64,000 nt of DNA. Source: Streptomyces aquilus. GTDB lineage: Bacteria > Actinomycetota > Actinomycetes > Streptomycetales > Streptomycetaceae. This document shows, piece by piece, positions 20,791 through 29,061 of the stretch. The stretch is taken from the NCBI RefSeq assembly GCF_003955715.1, contig NZ_CP034463.1:8494001-8558000 (forward strand), written 5' to 3'. Both the position numbers and the translations under genes were made by a program. Below the pieces are notes generated by a model. The model did no database searches, was not told where the DNA came from, and worked only from the letters and a program-made list of their open reading frames with translations. Numbering within the stretch: position 1 is the stretch's first letter; each line of letters starts with the position of its first letter.

Positions 20791-22041
20791 ATGCCGATGC
20801 AACCGTGGTTCACCGACGCCAAGTTGGGGATCTTCGTGCACTGGGGCATCTACGCCGTCGACGGCGTCCAGGAGTCCTGGTCGTTCTACGACGACATCGT
20901 CCCGCACGACCGGTACATGTCCCAGCTGGAGCGCTTCACCGGCGCCAAGTACGACCCGCGTGCCTGGGCCGACCTGTTCGCCCGGGCGGGCGCCAAGTAC
21001 GCCGTGCTGACGACCCGTCACCACGACGGAGTGGCCCTGTGGGACACGGAGTTCGGCGACCTCAACCTCGGTAAGGACTACGTCGGCCCCTATGCCGAGG
21101 CCCTGCGCGAGAAGGGCCTGAAGGTCGGCTTCTACTACTCCCACTCCGACTGGAACCACCCGGACTATGCCTCCACGCGCAAGCCGGGCCGCCCGCCGGA
21201 GCAGGAGGACAACCGCTACTCCGAGGTGGCCGCCGAGGACGAGGACCTGGAGGCCTGGGAGCGTTTCATCGCCTACCGCGACGGCCAGATCCGTGAACTG
21301 GCCTCCCGCTACCGGCCGGACCTGATGTGGTTCGACGGCGAGTGGGACCGCAGCGAGGAGCAGTGGCGCATCCCGGAACTGGCCGCGCTCATACGGTCGT
21401 ACGTGCCGGACGTCGTGTTCAACGCCCGCATGCTCAGCGAGGGCGACTACGCCACCCCCGAACAGGGCGCGCCCATCGAACCGCCGGACGGGCCCTGGGA
21501 GTTGTGCCTCACCATCAACGACTCGTGGGGCTACCAGCACGCCGACCACAACCACAAGTCGCTGAGCCAGCTCATCCGCTACTTCACCGAGACCATCGGG
21601 GGCGGCGGCAACCTGCTGCTCGACGTCGGCCCGATGGAGGACGGCACGATCCCGCAGCCGCAGGTGGAGCGGCTGGAGGGGCTGGGGGAGTGGATCCGCA
21701 AGCACGCGGAGGCGGTGTACGGGACGGTACGCGGCCTGCCCGCCGGGCACCACTACGGTCCCAGCACCCTCTCCGCCGATCGCCGCACGCTCTACCTCAC
21801 CCTGTTCGACATCCCGCGCGCCGAGATCGGCGTCCGGGGCCTGGCGACGGCGGTCCGGAAGGTCACCGTGCTCGGCACCGGCACCGAACTCGGCCACCGG
21901 GTCGTCGGCGGGCTGCACGAGGCGGTCGGCGTGCTGTGGATCGATCCGCCGGCCCGGACGGACCTCGACCCGTACGCCACCGTGCTCGCGGTGGAGCTGG
22001 ACGGGGAGCTGGAGCTCTACCGGGGGTCAGGCCGCTTCTGA
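20791..22041 (+). CDS. alpha-L-fucosidase, GH29
   Basis: A 416-residue GH29 enzyme without signal peptide. Family marks are FTDAKLGIFVHWGIYAVDG at the N-terminus, TTRHHDGVALWDT, and DLMWFDGEWD containing the nucleophile D182. The LLDVGPMEDGTIP strand closes the barrel and a short beta domain follows. It removes alpha-L-fucose from imported oligosaccharides. ATG at 20791 comes 3 bp after the mannosidase stop; a second ATG two codons later is also possible. It is the last gene of the rightward operon and is followed by a strong terminator. Confidence 0.93.
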   Translation: MPMQPWFTDAKLGIFVHWGIYAVDGVQESWSFYDDIVPHDRYMSQLERFTGAKYDPRAWADLFARAGAKYAVLTTRHHDGVALWDTEFGDLNLGKDYVGPYAEALREKGLKVGFYYSHSDWNHPDYASTRKPGRPPEQEDNRYSEVAAEDEDLEAWERFIAYRDGQIRELASRYRPDLMWFDGEWDRSEEQWRIPELAALIRSYVPDVVFNARMLSEGDYATPEQGAPIEPPDGPWELCLTINDSWGYQHADHNHKSLSQLIRYFTETIGGGGNLLLDVGPMEDGTIPQPQVERLEGLGEWIRKHAEAVYGTVRGLPAGHHYGPSTLSADRRTLYLTLFDIPRAEIGVRGLATAVRKVTVLGTGTELGHRVVGGLHEAVGVLWIDPPARTDLDPYATVLAVELDGELELYRGSGRF

Positions 22042-22051
22042 GACGGATGGT

Positions 22052-22092
22052 CCCCTGGTCACGGCCCTGTTCCGGGCGGCCGTGACCAGGGG
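22052..22092. terminator. bidirectional terminator, perfect 15-bp stem
   Basis: CCCCTGGTCACGGCC (22052-22066) pairs perfectly with GGCCGTGACCAGGGG (22078-22092) around an 11-base loop. It lies between the convergent fucosidase and chitinase genes and has no T-run, as usual for Streptomyces. Confidence 0.9.
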
Positions 22093-22108
22093 CCTTCTGC
22101 GGCGCGAC

Positions 22109-23806
22109 TCAGCCGGTGAAACCGGCCGTGATCGAGGTGAACTGCCAGTTGTTCTGGCTGATACCGGAGCAGTTGCTCACCACGCCGCCACCCGCGCACG
22201 GCCGGTCGCGGTTGACCGACCAGAACGCGAGCCGGGCGATGTGGTGGGAGTTCGCCCAGTCGCGGATCTGCGTCCAGATGGCGGGGCTCGTCAGCTCCTG
22301 CTGGTCGCTGAGCCCGTTCATGCCGGAGATGCCGATGTGGGCGTAGGCGGTCGCGTCGTCCCAGCCGAAGGTGGACTTCAGCTTGGCCTTCAGACCCTCC
22401 GTCGCGTTCACGGTGTTGCCGTACATGTCGGAGCCGCCGCCGAAGTCGAACGGCATGATGGTGAAGACGTCGATGTCGGCGCCGATGGACTTGGCCTGCT
22501 CGATCAGCCGGTTGCCGTAGTAGGTCGGTCCGGTGGTCGAGGTGCCGAAGGTGACGATGGTCTTCAGGCCGGGGTTGTTGGCCTTGACCGTCTTCAGCGC
22601 GGTGAGGATCCGCGCCTGCACGGCCTCGTTCTCGAACTCGTCCGTGTTCTCGATGTCCATGTCGATCGCCTTGAGCGAGTAGGCGTCGATCACCTTCTGG
22701 AGCGCGGCGGCGAGCGCACTGGCGGAGGAGCAGTTGGCGCCGAGCTTGCTGCCCTGCCAGCCGCCGAACGAGGGCACGATGTCCCCGCCCGCCGAGCGGA
22801 TCTGGTTGATGACCGTCTGGTCGACCCCGCCGGTCAACGGCCGGTTGCTGTCCCACATGGGGTTGCAGCCGCCGCCGTCCAGCATGAACGCCATCGTGAA
22901 CCACTTGATGCCGGTCGAGCTCATCACCGTCGACACGCTCGGCGGATCGCCCCAGCCCTCGTACAGATAGGGCGCGGCCTGCTTGAACCCGGTACCGCCA
23001 CCGCCGCCCGTGTCGGTCGTGACGCTCACGGCGTTGGAGGCCGCCGAGGTGTTCCCGGCCGCGTCCCGGGCCTTCACGGTGAAGGTGTAGGCGGTGCCGG
23101 CGGACAGCCCGCTGACGGTGGCCGTCGTACCGGAGACGCTCAGCACCTGGTTGGAGCCGCTGTAGATGTCGTACGCGGTGACGCCGACGTTGTCCGTCGA
23201 GGCGTTCCAGGCCAGCGACACGGTGGAGGAGGTCTTCGCGGTGGACCGGAGACTGGTCGGCGCGGTCGGCGCCTGCGTGTCCGAACCGCCGCCGCCACCG
23301 GGGCCGTCGAGGCTGATGTCGTCGGCGTAGTAGGTGCCCTGCGCGTACCAGCCGTGGGTGTAGATCGTGGCGCTGGTCTGCGAGGCACCGGTGGTGAAGC
23401 CGACGCTGAGCTGGGCGTACGCCGACGGTGACGACGTCCAGGTGGAGGCGCCGCCGTCCACCCCGAGGTAGACGTAACTGCCGCGCACCCAGCCGCTCAG
23501 CGTGTACGCCGTGTTCGGTTTGACGGCGACGGTCTGGCTGCACTTGGCGTTGTCACTCGAACTCACCGCCCCCGCGAGGGCCTTGGAGCCACTGTGCACG
23601 GGGGAGGAGACGACCGAGCCGAGGTTCCCGGTACACGACCAGGGCGAGAGACTGCCCGACTCGAGGCCGGGGTTGGTCAGGATGTTCGCCGCCTGAGCGG
23701 TGCCGGGCAGAGCGACGGCTCCGGTGAGCGCGAGCCCGGCGGTGGCGAGGAGAGCGAGGAGACGACGTCTGGGACGTCTGGAGGGGTTGCTGAGTGGGTT
23801 GCGCAC
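22109..23806 (-). CDS. secreted chitinase, GH18, with carbohydrate-binding and FnIII domains
   Basis: A 565-residue secreted enzyme starting at GTG 23806, with AGGGAGA five bases upstream. A basic Sec signal peptide ends at TAQA near residue 39. Next comes a CBM4/9/16-like binding domain (ANILTNPGLESGSLSPWSC), a glycine hinge, a fibronectin type III domain (TAPTSLRSTAKTSSTVSLAW) and a second hinge. The GH18 barrel carries LKAIDMDIENTDE, the DxDxE motif with the acid E386. It attacks chitin outside the cell. The layout matches Streptomyces ChiC/ChiD-type and Bacillus ChiD-type exochitinases. Two inverted DasR-like operators lie in its promoter region, consistent with N-acetylglucosamine control. 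Confidence 0.93.
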   Translation of the reverse strand: MRNPLSNPSRRPRRRLLALLATAGLALTGAVALPGTAQAANILTNPGLESGSLSPWSCTGNLGSVVSSPVHSGSKALAGAVSSSDNAKCSQTVAVKPNTAYTLSGWVRGSYVYLGVDGGASTWTSSPSAYAQLSVGFTTGASQTSATIYTHGWYAQGTYYADDISLDGPGGGGGSDTQAPTAPTSLRSTAKTSSTVSLAWNASTDNVGVTAYDIYSGSNQVLSVSGTTATVSGLSAGTAYTFTVKARDAAGNTSAASNAVSVTTDTGGGGGTGFKQAAPYLYEGWGDPPSVSTVMSSTGIKWFTMAFMLDGGGCNPMWDSNRPLTGGVDQTVINQIRSAGGDIVPSFGGWQGSKLGANCSSASALAAALQKVIDAYSLKAIDMDIENTDEFENEAVQARILTALKTVKANNPGLKTIVTFGTSTTGPTYYGNRLIEQAKSIGADIDVFTIMPFDFGGGSDMYGNTVNATEGLKAKLKSTFGWDDATAYAHIGISGMNGLSDQQELTSPAIWTQIRDWANSHHIARLAFWSVNRDRPCAGGGVVSNCSGISQNNWQFTSITAGFTG

Positions 23807-23861
23807 GCGATCTCCCTGAAGGAATGGGGGTGTTCGGGAGTGCAGGGGGTGCGCAACAAAG

Positions 23862-23913
23862 TTGGTATGGACCAATAGGCCTGTCAAGGAGATTGACGGA
23901 ATTGGTCCATACC
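23862..23913. promoter_or_regulatory. paired chitinase operator (DasR-box-like) with -35 between
   Basis: TTGGTATGGACCAAT (23862-23876) and its inverse ATTGGTCCATACC (23901-23913) form a perfect 13-bp inverted repeat separated by 24 bp. Each copy is itself a gapped palindrome TTGGT-N4-ACCAA like the DasR responsive element ACTGGTCTAGACCACT and the known chitinase promoter repeats. On the minus strand TTGACA (23887-23882) lies between them as a probable -35. The inner copy covers the expected -10 spacing, so binding should block initiation. Confidence 0.65.
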
Positions 23914-23931
23914 GGTGTGGGTGAGGCTGCT

Positions 23932-23990
23932 AAGGGGCGCGGGGAACTGCGCGACCAGCCACAGCGAACCCGCACCCGGCAACGAACCCT
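23932..23990. repeat. dispersed Streptomyces intergenic repeat
   Basis: The stretch with GGGGCGCGGGGAACTGCGCG at 23935-23954, followed by ACCAGCCACAGCGAACCCGC, is from memory a sequence found near gene ends in many Streptomyces genomes. It occupies the gap between the ATP-grasp stop and the chitinase promoter, and its end reaches the stop codon at 23989. Function unknown; no mobile gene is associated. Confidence 0.5.
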
Positions 23991-25119
23991 AAAGCGGCAG
24001 GACAGAAGCCGCAGCCTCCACCACAACAGGCTCAGTCACCACAGGCGCCGGCACGGCAGGCAACGGCTCGGACGCCTCACGCTGCTGCGGCAGCGAAACC
24101 GCCCGAAGCGGCCGCGGCCCCGACACCACCGTGTAGTCCTGCCCCAGGAACGGCGGCACCATCTCCCCCGGGTCCTCACCCAGCGCCAACTGCACGGCGG
24201 CCCAGGGCGCGTTGACCCCGCACAGCGACAGCTGGTGCAATCCCCCAGCTGGACGCGTGTTGACATCCATGAGAACAGGCCGGTCGCCGAACATCCGGAA
24301 CTGGATGTTGGACAGGTAGTGCAGCCCGAACCCCTCCGCGATCAACCGCGCGGGCTCCAGCCACTGCTCGTGCAGCGTGAACCCACGCCGGCGCCCGTTC
24401 TTCGTACGGCCCACCGCCAGCCGAATCCGGTTGTCGGGCCCGGTCAGGCAGTCCACCGACACCTCCGGCTGCTCAAGACGCGGCATCACCAGCCAGTCCA
24501 CCGCCTCGTCGGCCTGCCGCAACGCCTCGACGACCACGTCCAGCGGGACGTAGGGGCTGGGGAAGCCGTTGAGGTGAACGAGCGAGAAGGGGGCGCGCGT
24601 GATCACACGGAAGCCCACCCCGCCCGCACCGGACGCCGGCTTGAAGCACGCCTTGTGGCCGGCCGCCTCCAACTCCTCGACAGCCGCGACGAGTTCGTCG
24701 GCGGACCGGACCCGGAACCACGGCGGCACCGGGACCCCGATCGCCTGCACGGCCTCGTAGGCGATCACCTTGTCCTCGAAGACGGCCACGGCCTCCGGCG
24801 GCGGCGCCAGCAGCGCCGTCCCGACCGCCGCGAACTCGGCCCGGTGCGCCACGATCGCCGACTGGTGCAGCCGGGGCACGAACACGTCGATGCCGCGGCG
24901 CTGGCACTGGTCGAGCGCGTACTCCACGTACCCGGCGGGGGACAGGCCCTCCGGCTCCAGGTCCGCCGTGTCGGCGGCGGCCAGTACGGGGGAGTCCGCG
25001 TCGCCGTGCGTGGCATGGATCTCGACGGCGCGATCGCTGGGATTTTTCCGCAGCTGATCCATGAAGAACACGTTCTCCGCGTACGTGCGGTTGAGCCAGA
25101 CGCGTACGCGAGAGATCAT
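23989..25119 (-). CDS. ATP-grasp enzyme of unknown substrate
   Basis: A 376-residue protein with the ATP-grasp fold: an N-terminal pre-ATP domain (VRVWLNRTYAENVFFMDQLR), the central ATP-binding part with ACFKPASGAGGVGFRVITR and the metal-binding C-terminal MDVNTRPAGGLHQLS. ATP-grasp ligases form an acyl phosphate and join it to an amine or thiol. The architecture resembles carbamoyl-phosphate-synthase-like amino acid ligases rather than RiPP graspetide enzymes, and I see no candidate precursor peptide beside it. It diverges from a metallophosphoesterase/phosphopantetheinyl transferase pair across a 245-bp gap. The proline/valine-rich last 30 residues look disordered. Function unknown. Confidence 0.82.
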   Translation of the reverse strand: MISRVRVWLNRTYAENVFFMDQLRKNPSDRAVEIHATHGDADSPVLAAADTADLEPEGLSPAGYVEYALDQCQRRGIDVFVPRLHQSAIVAHRAEFAAVGTALLAPPPEAVAVFEDKVIAYEAVQAIGVPVPPWFRVRSADELVAAVEELEAAGHKACFKPASGAGGVGFRVITRAPFSLVHLNGFPSPYVPLDVVVEALRQADEAVDWLVMPRLEQPEVSVDCLTGPDNRIRLAVGRTKNGRRRGFTLHEQWLEPARLIAEGFGLHYLSNIQFRMFGDRPVLMDVNTRPAGGLHQLSLCGVNAPWAAVQLALGEDPGEMVPPFLGQDYTVVSGPRPLRAVSLPQQREASEPLPAVPAPVVTEPVVVEAAASVLPL

Positions 25120-25364
25120 GCAGGCCGCCTTTCGGGGTTTTCGGGCACAGCGAAGCAGGCCGCGCCCGGCCAGGGTGGTAGAGGGGACACCAAACCGCCC
25201 TGTATGAAGGGAAGTTCATGGCGGTGGTGTTGGGGCGATCATACGGCCTGCCGAGGCCCCCGCGTGCAACGTGCGTGTTACGGATTTTTCGATCTTGAAC
25301 CACCCTCGCGGCGGCGCCCGCTTATCCTGTCGTGGTCGTATCCGGTGCGCGGAGGGGGCGGGAC

Positions 25365-26225
25365 GTGACATCGAGGGCCGATGGCGCCGCACAGCTGCTG
25401 GCCATCAGCGACCTGCACATCGGCTACCCGGAGAACCGCGCCCTGGTGGAGGCCGTGCGCCCGGAGACGGACGACGACTGGCTGCTCGTCGCCGGTGACG
25501 TGGCGGAGACCGTCGACGCGATCCGCTGGGCGCTGGAAACCCTCGCCGGCCGCTTCCGCAAGGTGATCTGGGCCCCCGGCAACCACGAACTGTGGACCCA
25601 CCCCAGCGACACCGTCACCCTGCGCGGCGTGGCCCGCTACGAGCACCTCGTCGAGGTCTGCCGCGACCTCGGCGTCCTCACGCCCGAGGATCCCTACCCC
25701 GTCTGGGAGGGACCCGGCGGCCCGGTCGCCGTCGCCCCGCTCTTCCTCCTCTACGACTACTCCTTCCTGCCCTCCGGCTGCACGACCAAGGAACAGGGCC
25801 TGGAGTACGCGTACGGCACCGGCATCGTCTGCACCGACGAACACCTGCTGCACCCCGACCCCTACCCGAGCCGCGAGGCCTGGTGCCGCGCCCGGGTCAC
25901 CGAGACCGAGCGCCGGCTGGAGGCCCTGCCGGACGACCTGCCCACCGTCCTGGTCAACCACTACCCGCTGGACCGGCACCCCACGGACGTCCTGTGGCAC
26001 CCCGAGTTCGCCATGTGGTGCGGCACCACCCTGACCGCCGACTGGCACCGCCGGTTCCGCGTCGAGACCATGGTCTACGGCCATCTCCACATCCCCCGCA
26101 CCACCTGGCTCGACGGGGTCCGCTTCGAGGAGGTGTCGGTGGGCTACCCGCGCGAGTGGAAGAAGCGGCCCGAGCCGCCGGGACGGCTGCGCCGCATCGC
26201 GCCCGGGGAGGTCGGCGCGCTGTGA
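25365..26225 (+). CDS. cytoplasmic metallophosphoesterase
   Basis: A 286-residue calcineurin-like phosphoesterase. Motifs in order: LAISDLHIGYPEN (DxH), LLVAGDVAETV (GD), WAPGNHELW (GNHE), LVNHYPLDR (H) and MVYGHLHIPRTT (GHxH), a full metal set. GTG at 25365 has GGAGG about nine bases upstream and gives the best start; the frame opens 33 bases earlier without a site. There is no signal peptide. The stop overlaps the GTG of the phosphopantetheinyl transferase (GTGA), so the two are co-translated. In Streptomyces this pair recurs together; a role in removing or recycling 4'-phosphopantetheine is a speculative reading of that coupling. Confidence 0.9.
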   Translation: MTSRADGAAQLLAISDLHIGYPENRALVEAVRPETDDDWLLVAGDVAETVDAIRWALETLAGRFRKVIWAPGNHELWTHPSDTVTLRGVARYEHLVEVCRDLGVLTPEDPYPVWEGPGGPVAVAPLFLLYDYSFLPSGCTTKEQGLEYAYGTGIVCTDEHLLHPDPYPSREAWCRARVTETERRLEALPDDLPTVLVNHYPLDRHPTDVLWHPEFAMWCGTTLTADWHRRFRVETMVYGHLHIPRTTWLDGVRFEEVSVGYPREWKKRPEPPGRLRRIAPGEVGAL

Positions 26226-26902
26226 TCGAGGACCTGCTGCCGGACTCCGTGGTCGCCGTGGAGACCCACGGTCAGGCCGACGCGGAGAACATCACCCTGT
26301 ACCCCGAGGAGGCCGCGCTCGTCGCGCGGTCCGTCGCCAAGCGCCGTCGTGAGTTCGCCCTCGTACGGGCCTGCGCCCGGCGGGCGATGGAGAAGCTCGG
26401 GGTCCCCCCGCAGCCGGTGCTGCCCGGCGAACGCGGCGCCCCGCAGTGGCCCGCCGGCCTGACCGGCAGCATGACCCACTGCGACGGCTACTGCGCCGCC
26501 GCCCTCGTCCGTGCGGCCGACCTCGCCTCCCTGGGCATCGACGCCGAACCCCACGGACCGCTCCCGGACGGCGTCCTCGACAGTGTGTCGCTGCCCGACG
26601 AGCGGATCAGGCTGCGCCACCTCGCCGCGAGCCGGCCCGGCATCCACTGGGACCGGCTGCTGTTCAGCGCCAAGGAGTCCGTCTACAAGGCGTGGTTCCC
26701 GCTCACCGGCATCTGGCTCGACTTCGCCGAGGCCGACATCGACATCCTCGTCGACCCCGGCGAGTTCCCCCGTGGACGCCTGCGCGCCGAACTGCTCGTC
26801 CCCGGACCGGTCCTGGGCGGGCAGCGGCGTGGTGTCTTCGAAGGGCGCTGGACCGTCCGGGACGGTCTCGTGGCCACGTCGGTGGTCGTGCCGCACGCCT
26901 GA
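26222..26902 (+). CDS. 4'-phosphopantetheinyl transferase (Sfp/EntD type)
   Basis: A 226-residue PPTase. It shows LTGSMTHCDGYCAAAL, then SLGIDAEPHGPLPDG with the magnesium-binding D-x-E, and LLFSAKESVYKAWFP, the signature W/F-x-x-KES-x-x-K. It transfers 4'-phosphopantetheine from coenzyme A to carrier proteins of polyketide, peptide or siderophore synthetases. No synthetase is in the window, so it probably serves the genome at large. The GTG overlaps the metallophosphoesterase stop by four bases. The stop codon lies in the loop of a strong hairpin. Confidence 0.93.
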   Translation: MIEDLLPDSVVAVETHGQADAENITLYPEEAALVARSVAKRRREFALVRACARRAMEKLGVPPQPVLPGERGAPQWPAGLTGSMTHCDGYCAAALVRAADLASLGIDAEPHGPLPDGVLDSVSLPDERIRLRHLAASRPGIHWDRLLFSAKESVYKAWFPLTGIWLDFAEADIDILVDPGEFPRGRLRAELLVPGPVLGGQRRGVFEGRWTVRDGLVATSVVVPHA

Positions 26903-26917
26903 GCGTGCGGCACGACC
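26884..26917. terminator. 15-bp hairpin with the PPTase stop codon in its loop
   Basis: The arms 26884-26898 and 26903-26917 are perfectly complementary and close on the four-base loop CTGA, which holds the TGA stop (26900-26902). The last five codons of the PPTase therefore form the left arm. It lies between convergent genes and should act in both directions. Confidence 0.8.
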
Positions 26918-26960
26918 GGTCCGTGTCGGCCGGCTTCCCGGCCTCCCGCCGGCGGGTTCC

Positions 26961-27191
26961 CTACGGCGTCGGCGGACACCAGTTCTGGAGCAGCCGGAAG
27001 AAGGCCTCCTCGTTGCCCGCCAGGCCCGCTTCCGCCAGCGCCTGCTCCGCCTCGGCGAGGACGGCGGGCGGCACCACGGGTGGTCGCCTGCCGTCCGGCG
27101 GACCGTCGAACGCGGCCCGGACGGTGTGCAGCAGCCGCAGGTAGGCCTGTACGGCGGTGCGCTCGCGGTCGGTGAGTACGGCGGTGGGCAT
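26961..27191 (-). CDS. small hypothetical protein (76 residues)
   Basis: ATG at 27191 has GGGGAGAG upstream at normal spacing. The 76-residue product starts MPTAVLTDRERTAVQAYLRL and is predicted helical, with ERTAVQAYLRLLHTVRAAF and AEAEQALAEAGLAGNEEAFF segments around a proline-rich turn, and ends in WCPPTP. No signal peptide or membrane segment. Codon usage is typical of the genome. I do not recognise the family. It converges with the PPTase and is separated from it by the hairpin. Confidence 0.65.
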   Translation of the reverse strand: MPTAVLTDRERTAVQAYLRLLHTVRAAFDGPPDGRRPPVVPPAVLAEAEQALAEAGLAGNEEAFFRLLQNWCPPTP

Positions 27192-27432
27192 CGGTCGGCT
27201 CTCCCCAAGTCGGCTCGTCGGTCGGCCCCGCCAATGAGGGCCCGACTCCAGCTTGCCAACCGGCACTGACAATCCGGCCCCGCTCCACGTCCGTTCGCCC
27301 GCTTAGCCGAGGTGAAACCTGATCGAAATCGCGGGTGGGAACAGAGTTCTACGCTGGAGTGGAAGGGCTTTCAGCCGCACCCGGCGGCCAGGAACGGCCG
27401 GGCGGGCGGCTGGGGAAACGGGAGGCACGTAC

Positions 27433-28476
27433 GTGGTCGACGCCCCGCACCGGGTCCCCGCGCGCACTGTGAGGCTGCGCTCGGTGGGCGACGGCGAACG
27501 CGAGTTGCAGTACCGGGTGGTGCACGGATACCGGCGCGCCTTCCGCATGGCCGGAGAGGGCCCGGCGCTCGTCCTCATCCACGGCATCGGGGACTCCTCG
27601 GCCACCTGGGCCGAACTCATCCCCGACCTCGCCCGCACGCACACCGTCATCGCCCCCGACCTGCTCGGGCACGGCGCCTCCGACAAACCCCGCGCCGACT
27701 ACTCGGTGGCCGCGTACGCCAACGGGGTGCGGGACCTGCTCACCACGCTCGGCATCGAGTCGGCGACCCTGGTGGGGCACTCGCTGGGCGGGGGCGTGGC
27801 GATGCAGTTCGCCTACCAGTTCCCCGAGCGGACCGAGCGGCTGATCCTGGTCAGCGCGGGCGGGGTGGGCCGCGAGGTCAATCCGATGCTGCGGCTCGTC
27901 TCCCTGCCCGGCGCCCATCTGATGCTGTCCGCGCTGCGGTTGCCGGGCGCCCGGCTCCAAGTGGGGCTCGCGGTGCGGATGATGAAGGCCATGGACACCG
28001 ATCTCGGGCAGGACGCGCCCGATCTGCTGAACCTGGTCGACGCGTTGCCCGACGAGACCTCCCGGAACGCGTTCATCCGGACCCTGCGTGCCGTGGTGGA
28101 CTGGCGGGGGCAGGTCGTGACGATGCTGGACCGGTGCTATCTCACCGAGGGCATGCCGACCATGCTGCTGTGGGGCGACCGGGACAGCGTGGTGCCGGTG
28201 CGGCACGCGTTCGGGGCGCACGAGGCGATGCCGGGGAGCCGGCTGGAGATCTTCGAAGGCGCCGGGCACTTCCCGTTCCACGCCGACCCGGGGCGGTTCG
28301 TGGCGGTGGTGGAGGAGTTCACGAGGGAGACCGCGCCGGCCGACTGGAGCCGGGAGCGCTGGCGGGAGCTGCTGCGGGAGGGGCGGCCGGGGACGGCCGG
28401 CGGACGGGCGGGGAGCGTCCGTGAGCGGGCCGTGGAGCGGGAGCTGCGGGAGGTGAGCGAACGCAGCGCCACGTGA
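27433..28476 (+). CDS. alpha/beta hydrolase
   Basis: A 347-residue cytoplasmic hydrolase. It shows LVLIHGIGDSSATW (oxyanion region), DLLGHGASDKP, the nucleophile elbow LVGHSLGGG, the acid region LLWGDRDSVVP and the catalytic histidine in FEGAGHFPFH. The GTG at 27433 follows GGGAGGCACGTAC. The last 45 residues are rich in arginine and glutamate and extend beyond the usual fold. Similar to Streptomyces lipase/esterase or C-C hydrolase members; substrate unknown. It converges on the metalloprotease gene with 15 bp between. Confidence 0.88.
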   Translation: MVDAPHRVPARTVRLRSVGDGERELQYRVVHGYRRAFRMAGEGPALVLIHGIGDSSATWAELIPDLARTHTVIAPDLLGHGASDKPRADYSVAAYANGVRDLLTTLGIESATLVGHSLGGGVAMQFAYQFPERTERLILVSAGGVGREVNPMLRLVSLPGAHLMLSALRLPGARLQVGLAVRMMKAMDTDLGQDAPDLLNLVDALPDETSRNAFIRTLRAVVDWRGQVVTMLDRCYLTEGMPTMLLWGDRDSVVPVRHAFGAHEAMPGSRLEIFEGAGHFPFHADPGRFVAVVEEFTRETAPADWSRERWRELLREGRPGTAGGRAGSVRERAVERELREVSERSAT

Positions 28477-28491
28477 GGGCCGCGGGCGTGC

Positions 28492-29061
28492 TCAGCCTTG
28501 CGGGCCCAGATAGCCCAGCGACGCCTCGATACGGCCCGCCAGACGGTCCCGCTGCACCGGGCCCCGTACCGACGAACCGTCCAGCCAGGTACGGCACTTG
28601 CTGGCCAGCAGCAGGCCGAAGCGCTCGGCCTCCTTCTCGTCCTCCTGGTCGAAGCGGCTGCGGGCGGCGACCTTGAGGACGGCCGCCCTGAGGTCGGCGT
28701 CGTCGCTGAGCATCCGGGCCGCCACGGCGGCGCCCTCGACATGGTGGCTGCTGTGACCGGCCTGCATGTGCCACAGCTCGTGACCGAGGATGACCAACTG
28801 GTGGTCGGGGGCGGTGCGTTCCTCGACGACGACCAGATCCTGGTCGGCCATGTCCAGCCACAGGCCGCTCGCGGTGCCGACCGGGAAGGCCGACGTACGG
28901 AAGTGGACCGGGCGGCCGCGGCGGCGGCTCATCGCCTCGCACAGGGCCGTGTACAGCTCCGTGGGATGCGCCGCGGGGGCCGGGAAGGGCAGCTCCGCGA
29001 CCAGCTCGCCGCACAGGCGGCGCATTTCCCTACCGATGCCCACAGTTAACCCCCGGCTCAC
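28492..29061 (-). CDS. ImmA/IrrE-like HExxH protein (toxin/regulatory protease)
   Basis: A 189-residue protein with the zinc motif ILGHELWHMQAGH (HExxH), preceded by LDMADQDLVVVEE, the fold of ImmA/IrrE-type metallopeptidases that cleave partner XRE regulators. The GTG at 29061 overlaps the upstream regulator stop (GTGA), the usual coupling. With this start codon 5 is TTA (taa at 29047-29049), implying bldA dependence. An alternative GTG at 29043 has GGGGG upstream and would exclude the TTA. The pair regulator-metalloprotease is common in Streptomyces and is often annotated as a toxin system. Whether it is toxic is not shown. Confidence 0.78.
   Translation of the reverse strand: MSRGLTVGIGREMRRLCGELVAELPFPAPAAHPTELYTALCEAMSRRRGRPVHFRTSAFPVGTASGLWLDMADQDLVVVEERTAPDHQLVILGHELWHMQAGHSSHHVEGAAVAARMLSDDADLRAAVLKVAARSRFDQEDEKEAERFGLLLASKCRTWLDGSSVRGPVQRDRLAGRIEASLGYLGPQG

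Noticed and set aside
17647..21918. A 1423-codon open frame on the minus strand
   Set aside because: It is antisense to GH4, GH38 and GH29; high GC third positions create long antisense frames. Composition is valine/arginine/glycine-rich without family motifs.
23989..25119. ATP-grasp gene as part of a graspetide (RiPP) cluster
   Set aside because: No short precursor-like frame with repeated acidic/threonine cores is beside it, and its fold looks like the amino acid ligase class.
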